From Hibiscus mutabilis (lineage: Eukaryota > Streptophyta > Magnoliopsida > Malvales > Malvaceae), in the NCBI GenBank assembly GCA_019671005.1, contig CM033728.1:26611099-26675098 (forward strand): a DNA stretch of 64,000 nt. The letters are read 5' to 3'. Below the pieces are notes generated by a model. The model made no database searches, was not told where the DNA came from, and worked only from the letters and a program-made list of their open reading frames with translations. This document shows, one piece after another, positions 12,590-24,195 of the stretch; within the stretch, counting starts at the first letter, position 1, and the number at the start of each line of letters is the position of its first letter. Position numbers and translations under genes: made by a program.

Positions 12590-13793
12590 TCATTACAAGG
12601 CCAAGGTGAGTGCATATATTTTTGTAGGGAGACTTGTAATAAGTCAACTAAAGAGGTAAATATTTTTTTATATAATATAACATGTTTTTGCTTGATAAAT
12701 TATTTTATTGATTAAAAGACTGGTATATTTTTATGCTCATAAATGGATTATAGCATGATAAAAATGACAAGTTCTTTTAAACAGTTTATTTGGCACTTAA
12801 TTGTGTCCACAGTTTAACTGACACTTAATTGTGTCCACCGTTTGCACCTAAGGAAAGTGGCTAGTACTATGGGAGTACACGACTCGTTTACTCGTCTCTT
12901 GATATTTATCTTGGGCCATAAGATTTAACAGTACAGTTACATGACTTTACAGTACAAAATTATTGCAGTACAAATTTCTTACATGATTATTCCTGCATTA
13001 CAGACTATATGATTTTACAGAGTAACCTTGCTATATGATTTTACAGAGCAACCTTGCTATTTGATTTTTTTAGTAAAGATTTATTACTGCACAAATTTAT
13101 TACAGTACAGGTTCATTACATGAGTATCATGTTTTACAAAATATCATGCCTAATACAGCTATTTCATACTACAAATAATTTTATCCCGTATTTTACATTT
13201 TACATATTTCTATGCCTCACTGAGATATACTCAGCGTGTATTTATGTTATACACGTAGGTGATCAGGATTAATAGATGACAGCCTTTGCTTCATCATCAT
13301 TCTGTATAAAAGATAATCGACATGTATTTCGATAATCATGACATCCGTCTTTTGTATGTTTAATAGTGGCATGTATTTAATAAATTTGTCTATTTTATTA
13401 AAGTAATTATCAGGGCCTATAATAGTGACATAAACTATTTTAAATTGATTATTATATCTACAATTTGGCATTAAATAGTCTGATTTGATATATTTTATAC
13501 GAATTAGATATCAAATAATTTTATTAGAAACCCTTTTGTAAAATAAATTATTTTAGTATGTATGTATACTTTATGTAAAAAGTTTTATAATCGGAACTCG
13601 AATAAATATTTTATATCGATATTAATTAAAGTTAAGTGTGCTTGGGCTATAGAAATATTAAGATGGGTGACCACTGGGAAGTTTTTCCAAAATTTTTTAA
13701 ATCACCCCAGATTTTGGTTAAAAGATCTGTTTTAAAAAGCTGTGACATATCCAATTCGTGACCGGTGTATGATCACGGGAAGGGGGTGTTACA
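12590..13793 (+). repeat. Element B 5' LTR, second part
   Basis: Resumes after the TCATT duplication and matches the B 3' LTR from about 18670 to 19844. It contains short direct repeats (GGCACTTAATTGTGTCCAC twice near 12790-12840; a TTTTACAGAG(T/C)AACCTTGCTAT phrase twice near 13012-13060) and ACAGTACA/ACATGA phrases. It ends GGGGTGTTACA. Confidence 0.88.
13213..13260 (+). other. Twin stem-loop in element B 5' LTR
   Basis: TGCCTCA, stem 1 CTGAG (13220-13224) with CTCAG (13230-13234), stem 2 CGTGTA (13235-13240) with TACACG (13250-13255), then TAGGT. Stem 1 differs from element A by a paired change (A-T to G-C), keeping the helix. Confidence 0.72.
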
Positions 13794-13798
13794 TTTAT

Positions 13799-13810
13799 TG
13801 GTATCAGAGC
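13799..13810 (+). other. Primer binding site of element B (initiator tRNA-Met type)
   Basis: TGGTATCAGAGC five bases after the LTR end; exact match to the common plant initiator tRNA-Met primer site. Confidence 0.9.
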
Positions 13811-14040
13811 TACAAGTTTAGCCAGTTCTGGAGTTAAATCGAGCTCGATAAAAGTGTTAAAGTGTGTACATCCACTAGAATGTCATATTTACTGAAAAGA
13901 AATGCTTGTATGATTGATGCAATTGTTTAATAGTCAATGAGGTAACTGTAGGAATAAATGTCTGAATGAGAATGAATACAAAAGAGGGAACATTATGAGT
14001 TCCCAGAAATGAGTAAGGATGTTAACTAAGTCTAGTACTC
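13811..14040 (+). other. Leader of element B interior, no coding signal
   Basis: Follows the primer site, similar in its first bases to the leader of element A (TTTAGCC(G/A)(A/G)TTCTGGAG). No gag motif found here or downstream to 14640. Confidence 0.5.
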
Positions 14041-14277
14041 GGTTTAAATAGGGTAATAACAAATGGACTGATATAGTAATGAAAGTTGTTTAAAATGCAA
14101 GATACCTCTTTACAAATGGTAACTGCAGATAGGAATCGAATTTAGTTCATAAATCCTTTACTTATAGGAGCCCTAAATTCGATTCCTATCTGCAGTTACC
14201 ATTTGTAAAGAGGTATCTTGCATTTTAAACAACTTTCATTACTATATCAGTCCATTTGTTATTACCCTATTTAAACC
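14041..14277. repeat. Perfect inverted repeat, 105-bp arms and 27-nt loop
   Basis: Bases 14041-14145 and 14173-14277 are exact reverse complements over 105 bp, checked base by eye; loop 14146-14172. The right arm ends in AACC and the sequence continues TCTTTACAAGTG; ACCTCTTTACAA also occurs inside the left arm (from about 14104), a microhomology expected if a polymerase switched strands and returned. The sequence belongs to the degenerate B interior and is not a terminal repeat of a transposon. Confidence 0.95.
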
Positions 14278-14669
14278 TCTTTACAAGTGATAATGGTTGG
14301 AGTAAAACCCTAAAATAATGGTTAAAAATAGTAATATACTGAAATCATTGTTGTGAACTCTATAAAGCCTTTACTATGAAAAGTTGATAGAGTATTGGGC
14401 ACAAATAATAATTTTGCTCAAAATATTTCAATGAAGTGTCGCTTAAAGAGATTGATTGAAAAGAAGCACGAGTGGTGTTTAGATCCTTTTATCAAGTAAA
14501 AAGGATTTCAAAGTATTGGAGTGGTGACTTTGGTAATAAAATGAAAAGATTGTTAAAGTAAGGGTTGAAGAATTAGTTAGTCTTCATAGTGAATACTAAG
14601 ATAAATAGTGAGGATATAAGTACAATTCCGACAGCTCGGGATTGATGTAATTCTCGGTAATGAGCAGTA

Positions 14670-14890
14670 TCTATGGCTTCATATAGAATGGCACCTACAG
14701 AACTAAGAGAGTTAAAGTAACAGTTGCAGGAATTACTAGATAGAGGATAGTGCTACAAATTAAAAAAAAGTTATATGCAAAGCTCTCGAAATGTGAGTTT
14801 GGTTATCAGAAGTGGCTTTCTTAGGTCACATTGTTTTAACCGAAGAGATCCACGTTGATCCTAAAAAGATACAATCCATGTGGAATAGAA
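14670..14890 (+). pseudogene. Reverse transcriptase fragments of element B
   Basis: The start of gypsy RT is recognisable ([12 protein letters not shown], then QLQELLDRG after a stop). The sequence then jumps at about 14760 to the RT end (KLSKCEFG, FLGHIV, VDPKKI). The central part with the catalytic aspartates is deleted. Confidence 0.78.
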
Positions 14891-14924
14891 GGTTCCCAAT
14901 AATATTAATGAGGTTTGCAGTTTC

Positions 14925-15475
14925 TTAAGACTTGCTGGATATTATCGAAGGTTTGTGAACAACTTTTCGATGATAACTGCTTCACTTACAAAGCTATTGA
15001 GAAAGAATGTTCCATTCATATGGACTGAGAAGTGTCAAGAAAGCTTTGACCAGTTGAAGAAAATTTTAATAGAAGCTCTGGTTTTGGTACAATTAGAGTC
15101 ATGAAAAGAGTTTACTCTATACTGTAACGCATCCTATAATGGATTAGGGTGCATGTTGATGAAAGATGGGAAGGTGATCACGTATGCTTCCCGGCAACTA
15201 AATCCGCATGAAAGGAATTATCCTACTCATGATCTGGAACTTGTGGCTATAGTTTTTACTTTGGAAGTGTGTCGACATTATCTCTTTGGTGAACACTATC
15301 ACGTGTATACTGATCATAAGAGTTTAAAATATTTGATGACAGAGAAAGGGTTGAATCTATGGCAATAAAGATGGTTGGAACTAATAAAATATTATCACTC
15401 GATCATTGATTACCATCCAGGCCGAGCAAATGTCTTAATTGATACCTTAAATCGTAAGACATTATTGCATTATGA
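14925..15475 (+). pseudogene. RNase H region of element B
   Basis: Phrases of the RT-RNase H connection (GYYRRF-like, then SVKKALTS region) lead to an open frame at 15153-15368 with [35 protein letters not shown] and [14 protein letters not shown], all typical of gypsy RNase H. A stop follows LNLWQ, then YHPGRANV and an LNRK phrase mark the domain end. Several frameshifts; non-functional. Confidence 0.82.
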
Positions 15476-15600
15476 ATGCTCAACTAACATGAAAAGGATG
15501 GTTCGTTGCTATTAGAGATGCAATTAAGATATTCATTGCCATGTCGAAATAAAGAAAGTCAGTAACAAGATGAAGACTATATAGCAAAGATGAAACAAGT

Positions 15601-15960
15601 GGAGTGCCAATATCTATAGTATCGGATCGAAATCCAAAGTTCACATCAAGATTTTGGAATGCACCATACAGAGCTTTGAGGACACGACTGAACTTCAGTA
15701 CTGTGTTTCATCCTCAATCAGATGACCAATTTGAAATAACAATTCGAATACTAAAAGATATGCTAAGAGCTTGCGTGATTGAGTTTGAGGGATCATGGGA
15801 AAAGTATTTACCACTAGCAGAATTTGCCTACGATAATAGTTATCAGACAAGTATATAGATGGAACCCTATGAAACCCTATACGGTCGAAAGTGCAAATCG
15901 CCATTAAATTGGTTTGAGTTATATGATAGCAAGCTGATTAAGCCAGATTTGTTGCAATAA
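15601..15960 (+). pseudogene. Integrase core fragment of element B
   Basis: An open frame at 15604-15858 begins inside the integrase core: VPISIVSDRNPKFTSRFW carries the second catalytic Asp. DDQFEITIRILKDML stands where other elements read GQSERTIQ, so the catalytic Glu is kept. FAYDNSYQTSI follows, then a stop and MEPYETLYGRKC. The HHCC zinc-binding part and first catalytic Asp were removed by a deletion joining RNase H to mid-integrase. Confidence 0.82.
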
Positions 15961-15969
15961 ATTGAAGAA

Positions 15970-16378
15970 AATGATACGTTTTGGGCACAAAGGAAAACTA
16001 AGTCCCAGGTGTACTGGACCTTATAAAATTCTAAAGAAAGTTGGCCATGTGGCGTATCAACTAGCTCTTCCACCAGAGATGAGTAAAATCCATGATGTTT
16101 TCTAGATCTCGATGCTCTAAAGATATAGACCGGATCCTTCACATGTGATTATACTAAAGGAGATAGATTTGCAATCAGATTTGACTTACGAAGAGGAACC
16201 AGTAAAGATACTGGCTTATGGTGTCCAAGAATTAAGGAACAAGCAGATACCGTTGGTGAAGGTCCTTTGGCATAACCACCAAGTTGAAGAGGCAACATGG
16301 GAAGCTAAAGATAGAATGGAAAAGCAGTACCCACATTTATTTGAAAAGGTACATCTTGAAAATTCGAGGATGAATTTT
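15970..16378 (+). pseudogene. Integrase C-terminal region and chromodomain of element B
   Basis: GPYKILKKVGHVAYQLALPP and a SKIHDVF phrase form the integrase C-terminal block; an open frame from 16145 gives DLTYEEEPVKILAYG, VLWHNHQVEEATWEAKDRM and QYPHLFEK, a full chromodomain of Tekay/Del type. In chromoviruses this domain guides integration to heterochromatin. Two stops upstream (near 16105 and 16119) separate it from the integrase. Confidence 0.85.
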
Positions 16379-16380
16379 CT

Positions 16381-16393
16381 TAAGGGGGAGAAT
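16381..16393 (+). other. Polypurine tract of element B
   Basis: TAAGGGGGAGAAT directly before the 3' LTR start TGTAATACCCC. Confidence 0.88.
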
Positions 16394-19300
16394 TGTAATA
16401 CCCCAAAATTTATAGTATTGTTTAAGGGTCATTTAGTGCTAAGATAATTGCTTAAAAGCTTACTTAGTGACTAAAATGACAAAAATGCAAAAGTTAGGAT
16501 TTTCTCAATTATGTACCATAGAAAAGAAATTTCTAAGGTTTTAAGGTTTCATGTGATAGAGAACAAGTAACATAGGATACTCGCAAAATTTGGTTAAAAT
16601 CCAAGTAAATTTGGAATAGGAATCCAAGGTTAAAGTTTAGTGACCAAAATGATAAGTTTTCAAAACTTGTATGGTATAAGTTAAAATATGAAAAGTTGAG
16701 GGACCAAAGTTGTAATTTCCCAAAAGTTAGGTGCTTTATTTCATAAATAGATAGAACACCTATTGGTGTGGACTGAATGTGGAATTACTGGTTTGATCCT
16801 ATATTTCGATTATTGGGAAATCACAGTCAAAGTTTAAGTAAAATTCGGACACCCGAATCGAACTAAAAAATTATGAAATTTTACCATATGATAGAGAAAG
16901 GTTATAAAAGTCATTTCCAAGTGTTGGAAATATTTTAGTTCGATTCAGGATGAATCCTATGATTTATTTTGATTAAGGAATTTATTTAGTAACCGATAAA
17001 ATTCTTGGCATTTATCGGTAAATCGGATCAAGCTAAAATTTCGGAGATGATTCCATAGACTTTGGAAGAGTTATAACATATTATTTTATGGATATTTGGA
17101 TTAAATTTATTTGACTAAAATTTCCTAGAATGGTAATTTTGTAAAAAAGTTGATTGGTAAAGGGTATTTTGGTATTTTCACACAAAAAGGACATGGAAGG
17201 AATTTTGAGATTTATTTAATGGATTAATAGTGGTTGGTTGGAATCCAAATAAGTTTGGTTAGAATTTTACAAAATGGTAAACTAGTAAATATGAATTCAT
17301 CTGGGGTACAATTTGGTAAATTGGAATAAAATGAATTAAAAATTCATTTTTATTTATACAAGTGGAATAAATATATGATATATGAAGAGTTATCATCCAA
17401 AAATTCATTCCCAAATTGTGGAGAAAGAAGAGGAAATCTTACAAGCTCGATTTAAGCCTCGAAACTCAGTTTTTAGGTAATCCTCCGAACTACAAAGTTG
17501 TTCTTCTCTTCAATCTCTATATATTGATGTAAATTATTCATGAATTTCATGTTTGATTGATGAGATTTGATATGAGAAAGAAATTAGGGTTTATGTTCAA
17601 ATTTGGGGGTTTTATAATTTTATGAATCTATGTTCGATTTTATGTTGACATCAAGCAAGAATGATGTTGGATTCATGTTTTTGATTTAGGATTTAAACCC
17701 TAAACAATTTATTAGCCTTGAATAAGATTAGGGTTTAGGGATCCAACCTTGAATTAGGGTTTGTGATGATGAGTTAGTAATCTAGCAAGCTTGATTTGTT
17801 GTTTGAAATCAAAACCCTAAAGGACTAATTCAGCAAAGTGTTAAAGTTAGGGGTTCAATTTTGATTTTTAGAGTTTGAAATGTATTTTTATTGTTAGTGA
17901 TGTTTGAGGCATGAAAAGGAAGTTAGAATGCTAAACTGGTGATTATTCGAGCTAGTGACCATTAAGAAAATTTGTCAAAAGTGGATAACCAATTCGGCAA
18001 TGGTGTATAAGAAGAGGGCAAATTCTGATTTTTATGTTAAGTGATTATTATGATGTATAGTTGATGATTGGGGGCCTAATTGCACAATTTTAAAGCTAGA
18101 ATCCTTGAATTGTAAATTGGTGACTGTTTCGACAAATTAGAGAACAAAAGGTTGAAATGTGACAATTAGGTATTTGAAGAGTACTATGTTGGAAAACTTT
18201 ATTTAAGTGACTTAGATGTTGATTTTGAAGTGAATAGAAGTTTGTATTCACTTAGGGACCAAAACGACAATTTGTAGAATACAAGGGACCAATTCGGCTA
18301 TTAAGCAAAAGTAAAGGAAAAATTATGGAAAATAGGAAATAGATTAATTGGATAAAAACATTCCTTTGGGGACCAAGAAGACAAATTAGCTTGAGGTTTA
18401 GGGACCAAAAATGGAACTTTTCAAAGTTTAGGTCTTAAAGTGTAACGGATGAAAAATGTAAGGATCAAGCTTAAATTAACCATTTGAAGCTTGAAAAAGT
18501 CCTTAGGAACTAAAATAAGTATTTTAGTAAAGGTTGAAAGCTTAAGGTAAAATGTGAGAAAAATGTGATTCGAATATAAGAAACTTTATCAGATCAATTT
18601 TATATTTAATGGATAGTTATTTTATTTACTTTCCATTATTATATTTAGAGTGAATATGTTCTAACATATACATTTTTATAGGGAGACTTGTAATAAGTCA
18701 ACTAAAGAGGTAAATATTTTTTATATAATATAACATGTTTTTGCATGATAAATTATTTTATTAATTTAAAGACTATGGCATATTTTTATACTCATAAATG
18801 GATTATATCATGATACAAATAAACAGTTCTTTTATACAGTTTATCTGGCACTTAATTGTGTCCACAGTTATCTGGCACTTAATTGTGTCCACCGTTTGTA
18901 CCTAAGGAAAGTGGCTAGTACTTTGGGAGTACACGACTCGTTTACTCGTCTCTTGATATTTACCTTGGGCCATAAGATTTTACAGTACAATTACATGACT
19001 TTACAATACATAATTATTACAGTACAAATTTCTTACATGATTATTCCTGCATTATAGGCTATATGATTTTACAGAGTAACCTTGCTATATGTTTTACAGA
19101 GCAACCTTGCTATATGATTTTTTTAGTAAAGATTTATTACAACACATATTTATTATAGTACAGGTTCATTACATGAGTATCACGCTCTACCAAATATCAT
19201 GCCTAATACAGCTATTTCATACTACAAATAATTTTATACCGTATTTTACATGTTATATATTTCTATGCCACACTCAGATATACTCAGTGTGTATTTATGT

Positions 19301-19844
19301 TATACACGTAAGTGATCGGGATTAGTAGATGACAGCCTTTGCTTCATCACCATTCTGTATAGAAGATAATCGACATGTATTTCGGTAATCATGACATCCG
19401 TCTTTTGTATGTTTGATAGTGGCATGTATTTAATAAATCTGTCTATTTTGTTAAAGTAGTTATCAGGGCCTACAATAGTGGCGTAAACTATTTTAAATTG
19501 ATTATTATATCTACAGTTTGGTGTTAAATAGTCGGGTTTGATATATTTTATACGAATTAGATATCGAATAATTTTACTAGAAACCCTTTTGTAAAATAAA
19601 TTATTTTAGTATGTCTGTACACGTTTTGTAAAAAAAATTATAATCGGAACTCGAATAAATATTTTATATCAGTATTAATTAAAGTTAAGTTTGCTTGGGT
19701 TATAGAAATATTAAGATGGGTGATCACCGGGATGTTTTCCAAAAAATTTTAAATCACCTCAGATTTTGGTTAAAAGATCTGTTTTAAAAAGCTGTGACAT
19801 ATCCGACTCGTGTTCGGTGTACGGTCACAGGAAGGGGTGTTACA
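16394..19844 (+). repeat. Element B 3' LTR
   Basis: 3451 bp, TGTAATACCCC to GGGGTGTTACA. Matches 1-926 and 12590-13793 from about 17950 on. Relative to the 5' LTR it has lost the segment around the A insertion site: TCTAACATATACATTTTTATAGGG is continuous here, where the 5' LTR has about 130 bp more. So B's two LTRs have decayed independently for some time. Confidence 0.9.
19266..19313 (+). other. Degraded twin stem-loop in element B 3' LTR
   Basis: Same block as 13213-13260, but stem 1 reads CTCAG/CTCAG and no longer pairs; stem 2 GTGTGTA/TACACG still pairs in part. Shows decay after insertion. Confidence 0.6.
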
Positions 19845-20154
19845 TTTACACCCATACACCCGGGGGATAATTTCCGTTAAATTCCCGAATAAAGGGAACC
19901 TGTTTTGAGAATTAATTTAGAATTATAAATCGTATTTTGTAATATAGATTAACGGAAAGCGACACCCCTTATGCTCGAGGTACATTTTTCACAATAATCC
20001 TTAATAAAAGGTTTTAATTTAAAATTCAGTTAGAACGAGTGAATATAAAATATATATGTATATAAAAGGATATATTTAATATACTAGGTAAAAATATAAA
20101 ACAATGTATAGGATATATATACAGATATATATGTTAGACTATAAATATTACGAG

Positions 20155-20156
<2 letters not shown>

Positions 20157-20208
<52 letters not shown>
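20157..20208. repeat. (AAT)n microsatellite
   Basis: About 17 uninterrupted AAT units. Confidence 0.97.
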
Positions 20209-20209
<1 letters not shown>

Positions 20210-20436
20210 GGATCAAATTATAAAAGAAAACAAATTTTAAAAGTTAAAATAAGGGACGAAAATGAAAACAAACAAAAACTAAGCAACACAAGCGTAAAGG
20301 ATACAGAAATGGAGGGGATGAGAGTGTAATTTCCCCTTCTTTCGAAACACACGGTTCTCCTCAGTCGGGTAGGGTCTGTTACGCAGGTCGCTTGGCCAAA
20401 CAACGTCGTTTTGGGCCTGAAAGTTGGGTGAATCCA

Positions 20437-20444
20437 TATAAATA
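20437..20444 (+). promoter_or_regulatory. Possible TATA box in unclassified region
   Basis: TATAAATA followed by GGC, 80-200 bp upstream of a GC-rich patch. Position fits a core promoter, but no transcript is known; motif alone is weak evidence. Confidence 0.3.
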
Positions 20445-21246
20445 GGCTTTTTAGCCCCAAAAAATCATTTGTGCATCTGATATCCAAAAATTTATAAAAT
20501 GCTCTCAAGGCTCTCCCTCACTCCTTTGTCGGTTTGGTCGTCGGCCTCCCGAGTCCCGCCGTAGATCGCCAGTCATCGGTGGTGGTCGCGTCGTCGGCGG
20601 CGGTCGAAAGTGCAAAGGTTGTGCCTTTTCGACCCCTTTTGTCGTGCCAAGTTCGAATCCGGGGTTAGATTTTCAAACTGAAGCCCCTAGACACACAGAT
20701 CTAGAAAAACAAAAGTATATATATATTTACCTTTTCAACTTCCTTTTTATTTTATATGTATATTTTTGAGCTTTTTTTGGGATGAATAATAAAACTTCTT
20801 TTTTATTTCAATTGAAAAGCCTCTCTTTTACATATTCAAATTTCTCTTTATTTTTTATTCAAAATCTCTCATTTTCTTTCTTTATTAATCTGAACCTCTA
20901 AAATTCTCTCCTCCTTCCCTTATTTTTGCAGGTGGTCAAAATATATGTGGGAGAGAAATTGGTTTGAAGCTGCCACATTAGGGGTGATAAAGCATGTTTG
21001 GGCGGTGGCAACAGGGATAAGGATGAGTGGCGGTGCGGCTCAGCTCGACGGCGACAACTTGCGGCTCGGAGGCGGCGGCTGCTGTAGTGTAAGAGGTGGC
21101 TAGGGTTTAGAGCATATCAGGTTTAGTTTAGGTTAGTTTAGTTTAGGATATTAGGGTTAAGGTTAATTTAGTAATTTGTAATATTGGGTATTGGGTCTGA
21201 TGGGCTCGTATTATATTTGGGCATGGGTAATCTGATTATGGTAATA

Positions 21247-22969
21247 CATAGTTTGAGGACTTGAGTACACGAGTCAAAACTGCATCAAAGTGCTAATAAA
21301 CCGCACCGAAATGCTAAGAGACTGCACATAAGTGCTAAAGAACCACACCTAAGTGTTAATAAACCGCACCGAAGTGCTAAACCGCTGGACTCTATGGCAT
21401 GCCAACTATATTCTATACCTCAATTACTTATTTGGGCATACTTTCCAATTCCATATTCGATTCATCCATGGCAATATAATTAAATATTGGGTAGTTCATA
21501 CCCTAAATATAACATATACATACATACATGATATATCTAGTGATCAAATGCATCATAGTTCTACCTTTGACAATTCTCAATATGTCAAATATAAGTTCAT
21601 GATATAAACATATAACTATCAAGCAATTATTAATAAGGTAGACGTATCACAAGTCTTCCAAATGATAATCATAATATTATCTATGCATAAAAATGCACTC
21701 ACCTTGACACTTTATACTTTGTCAATATTCAACTAGCCTCACTAAGTTCAACTTTGGTCCCGTTCCTTTCCTCCATTGCTAATTAAATCTTTGATTTTGT
21801 TCACAGTCTACAAGTGTATTAAAAATACCATAAGTACTTTCCAAATTATATGTTAGTATCTTACTAACACATAAATAATATAGGAATAATTTTCCTATAA
21901 ACACCCTAATATTTTCCAAATATTAATTTCGTGACATAAGTCATTTCATCCTCTATACCTTATATTTCTTCAAACATTTACTCAAAGAATGATTTATAAC
22001 TCATTCTAACATTTATTCCAACATATATTTCCATGAAAAGAAAATTTTCACTTTAGTCCTTAAATTCTTCCAAATTGCCTAATTGGTCCCCAATCTTTAT
22101 TTTTGAATTGGTCCTTATGGTTTTAAAAACTTCCAAAATGGTCCAAATGACATTTTAAAGCTTGTAAAATCATAATTTCAACATTTCCAAATTTATGGAA
22201 AATTTTTCATAATTTCCCCTAATTCTTGATTCATGCCTTCATCAAAATTATGGTACCAAAAGATAGAGAATTTCATGTTTCATGCCTTCATCAAAATTCC
22301 AACTAAATAAGCTTGAAAAATCAAGAAGAAAAATTTTTCTTCTTACATTTGGAGTGTTCGAAACTTGGCTGAAATTGGGGGAGAAATCTTGAAATTTCTT
22401 TTTTTTCCAATTTTGCAACTTGTACTTAATATATTAAAAATGAATTTAAAATTCATTTTAAAGTCTAATGACCTTTTTACCCTTATAATCCAAAGCTCCA
22501 TATTAAGCCACATGTCTACCTACCAATCCAAGGGCCCAAAACAATCCAAGGAGTTATTGGTTACCAACTTTGCCCTTGCCATCTTCGAAAATTACCATCT
22601 TGCCATTTTTCATCCAATGGCTACGATTACACATGGAAAAGTAATCTTTAATCCAATGGTCCATATTAATTTCCATTAAAATAAGGAATGAAAATGACCC
22701 TTTTACCATTGCCTTATTTTAATAAAATATCTCATAAAAGATTTCTCATTTATTCGATTAGATTCGATTATCCAAATTTTTCCCGAACTTTAAAGCTTTA
22801 TAGCTCTTAATACAAACTCAATATCAAAAATCCGTGTATCACAAAAATGCCACTCTTGGGGGGTAAACTATTCATTTACGGGACTAAATTACATAACTTT
22901 TGAAAATTATAATTTAGTCCCTGTACTTTTCAAAATTTACACTTTGGCACTAAACTTTGTACATTTTGG
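21247..22969 (-). repeat. Element C 3' LTR, outer part
   Basis: Matches 40477 to about 42500 in the C 5' LTR. The join ACATAGTTTG at 21247 is preceded by unrelated DNA, so about 750 bp of LTR is missing. Relative to the other copy it also lacks about 300 bp near 22225 (present as about 41460-41770). Contains the phrase repeat ACCGCACCGAAGTGCTAA (about 21272-21385). Confidence 0.88.
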
Positions 22970-24175
22970 TGTAATCACTCATTTTTACCGGGTTTTAGTG
23001 TTATTAGTATTATTTTGATGGTAGTATTATTAATATGAAATTAATAAAAAGTCAAAAAAATAATAAAAAATATAAAAAATTAAAAAGCAAAATAAAAAAG
23101 AGGAAAATGGGTGGTTTTGGGATGACCACATCACCCTTAACCCACCCCAATTGCCTATATAAAGGCATGGGGGCAGGGGCAATTTTCACGCCCAAAAAAT
23201 TAGCCAAATTGCCATGAAATTGGCTCCCCAATTGGGGGTCCTATTTTGGATCCGATCTAGTTAATATTTTTGGAGTGATCGTGGTAGATCTTAGTGGGGT
23301 TCAGTCGGGGTTCGTCATTCGAGCTCTTAGTTAGGTATATTTTCTTCCCTTTTTATTTGTCTTGTAATTTTTATAATTTAATGAAGTATTAGTTATTTTA
23401 AAATTGTATTCCTATTTTTTAGTTTGTATGTTTATGTTTTAGATTAGTATTTAATATGTTTTAAATTTATGTTTTATATTAATATTTTATTTATGTTAGA
23501 TTCGTTTTTATTTATGTGTTAGATTAATATTTATTTGTGTTTTAAATTAATATTTATGAATGTTAGCATTTTATTTATGTTAAATTTGTTTTTATTTATA
23601 AGTAATATTAATATTTATGTATGTATGTTTTAGATTAGTATTTTATTTATGTTAGATTAGTATTCTATTATGTTAATATTTATTTGTATTGTATTTAAAT
23701 TATTTGCCATGTTTTACATTTTGCTCACTATGTTTGCATAATGGAATATATAATATCAATGCGGTGCCCTTTTATTTGAGCGTAAACAAGGCCAGTATCA
23801 GGCGTAGTGATAGTGGTTGGGCGTTTACTCTCGGATAACGGGGCCTTTAAAATCTACTCGCACTTATAATCAAATTTTAAATTGATCGTCACTTTAATCC
23901 GGAAAATCTAACATTAATAAAGCAGTCATTATTAAAGTACCAATTTTGGGCGGTGTGGGGGTGCTAATCCTTCCCCGTCCATAACCGACTCCCGAACCCA
24001 ATAGTTTTCAAATCTCTGGTTTTATGGTGTCTGGCCTACCTCAGTGGCCGGTGGCGACTCCCTTTCTTTAAATAAAATACGGTATTTTTAAAACCTCACG
24101 GAATAAATATTTTAATACCCGAAAACCACAAACATTTCGAAAACATGTTTTTTAGCGAAAGGGGACTTCGCTACA
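22970..24175 (+). repeat. Element D 5' LTR
   Basis: TGTAATCACTC to GCTACA. Contains a TATA box (23156-23163) and a run of TTTATGTTAGATTAGTATT-like phrases (about 23390-23700). Lacks about 84 bp present in the 3' LTR. Confidence 0.93.
23156..23163 (+). promoter_or_regulatory. TATA box in element D 5' LTR
   Basis: TATATAAA followed by GGCATGGGGG, a classical core-promoter context in an LTR. In the 3' LTR the same site reads TAAATAAA (about 33888-33895), a likely weaker version. Confidence 0.6.
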
Positions 24176-24177
24176 GA

Positions 24178-24195
24178 TGGCGACTCCGCTGGGGA
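24178..24195 (+). other. Primer binding site of element D (tRNA-Arg type)
   Basis: TGGCGACTCCGCTGGGGA two bases after the LTR end. Its complement ends in GGAGTCG plus CCA, which fits the acceptor and T-arm end of a plant tRNA-Arg as I remember it; one base may differ. tRNA-Arg priming is the family habit of Ogre elements. Confidence 0.75.

Larger units (their letters stand above)
1..19844 (+). mobile_element. Element B: Tekay/Del-like Ty3/gypsy retrotransposon, 5' end outside window, split by element A
   Basis: Two LTR copies flank a short interior. The 5' LTR (1-926 plus 12590-13793) begins before the window; window base 1 corresponds to about 17950 in the 3' LTR (16394-19844, TGTAATACCCC to TGTTACA). 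A TGGTATCAGAGC primer site follows the 5' LTR and a purine tract precedes the 3' LTR. The interior (13794-16393, 2.6 kb) holds only pieces of RT, RNase H, integrase and chromodomain, with stops and large deletions and no recognisable gag. The coding order RT-RH-IN-chromodomain is Ty3/gypsy chromovirus; the Tekay/Del placement rests on long LTRs and the C-terminal chromodomain. The target duplication cannot be checked because the left end is missing; the right flank is TTTAC. Confidence 0.85.
19845..21246. other. Unclassified sequence between elements B and C
   Basis: No transposon ends or coding domain recognised. It holds an (AAT)n tract, a TATA-like site at 20437, a CpG-rich patch (about 20520-20640) and a second GC-rich patch (about 20985-21105) separated by AT-rich DNA with a TTATTTTTGCAG acceptor-like sequence at about 20920-20931. 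This could be an old LTR/leader pair or a decayed gene start; I cannot decide. The 96-codon minus frame at 20218-20508 has no family resemblance. Confidence 0.35.

Noticed and set aside
20218..20508. 96-codon minus-strand frame as a host gene
   Set aside because: No domain, AT-rich hydrophobic tail from a low-complexity tract, no support from context.
21353..21607. 84-codon frame present twice (also 40581-40835), suggesting a conserved gene
   Set aside because: The two copies are the two LTRs of element C; the repeat explains the conservation.
24178..24195. Possible tRNA gene
   Set aside because: Only 18 nt match a tRNA 3' end; it is a primer binding site just after an LTR.
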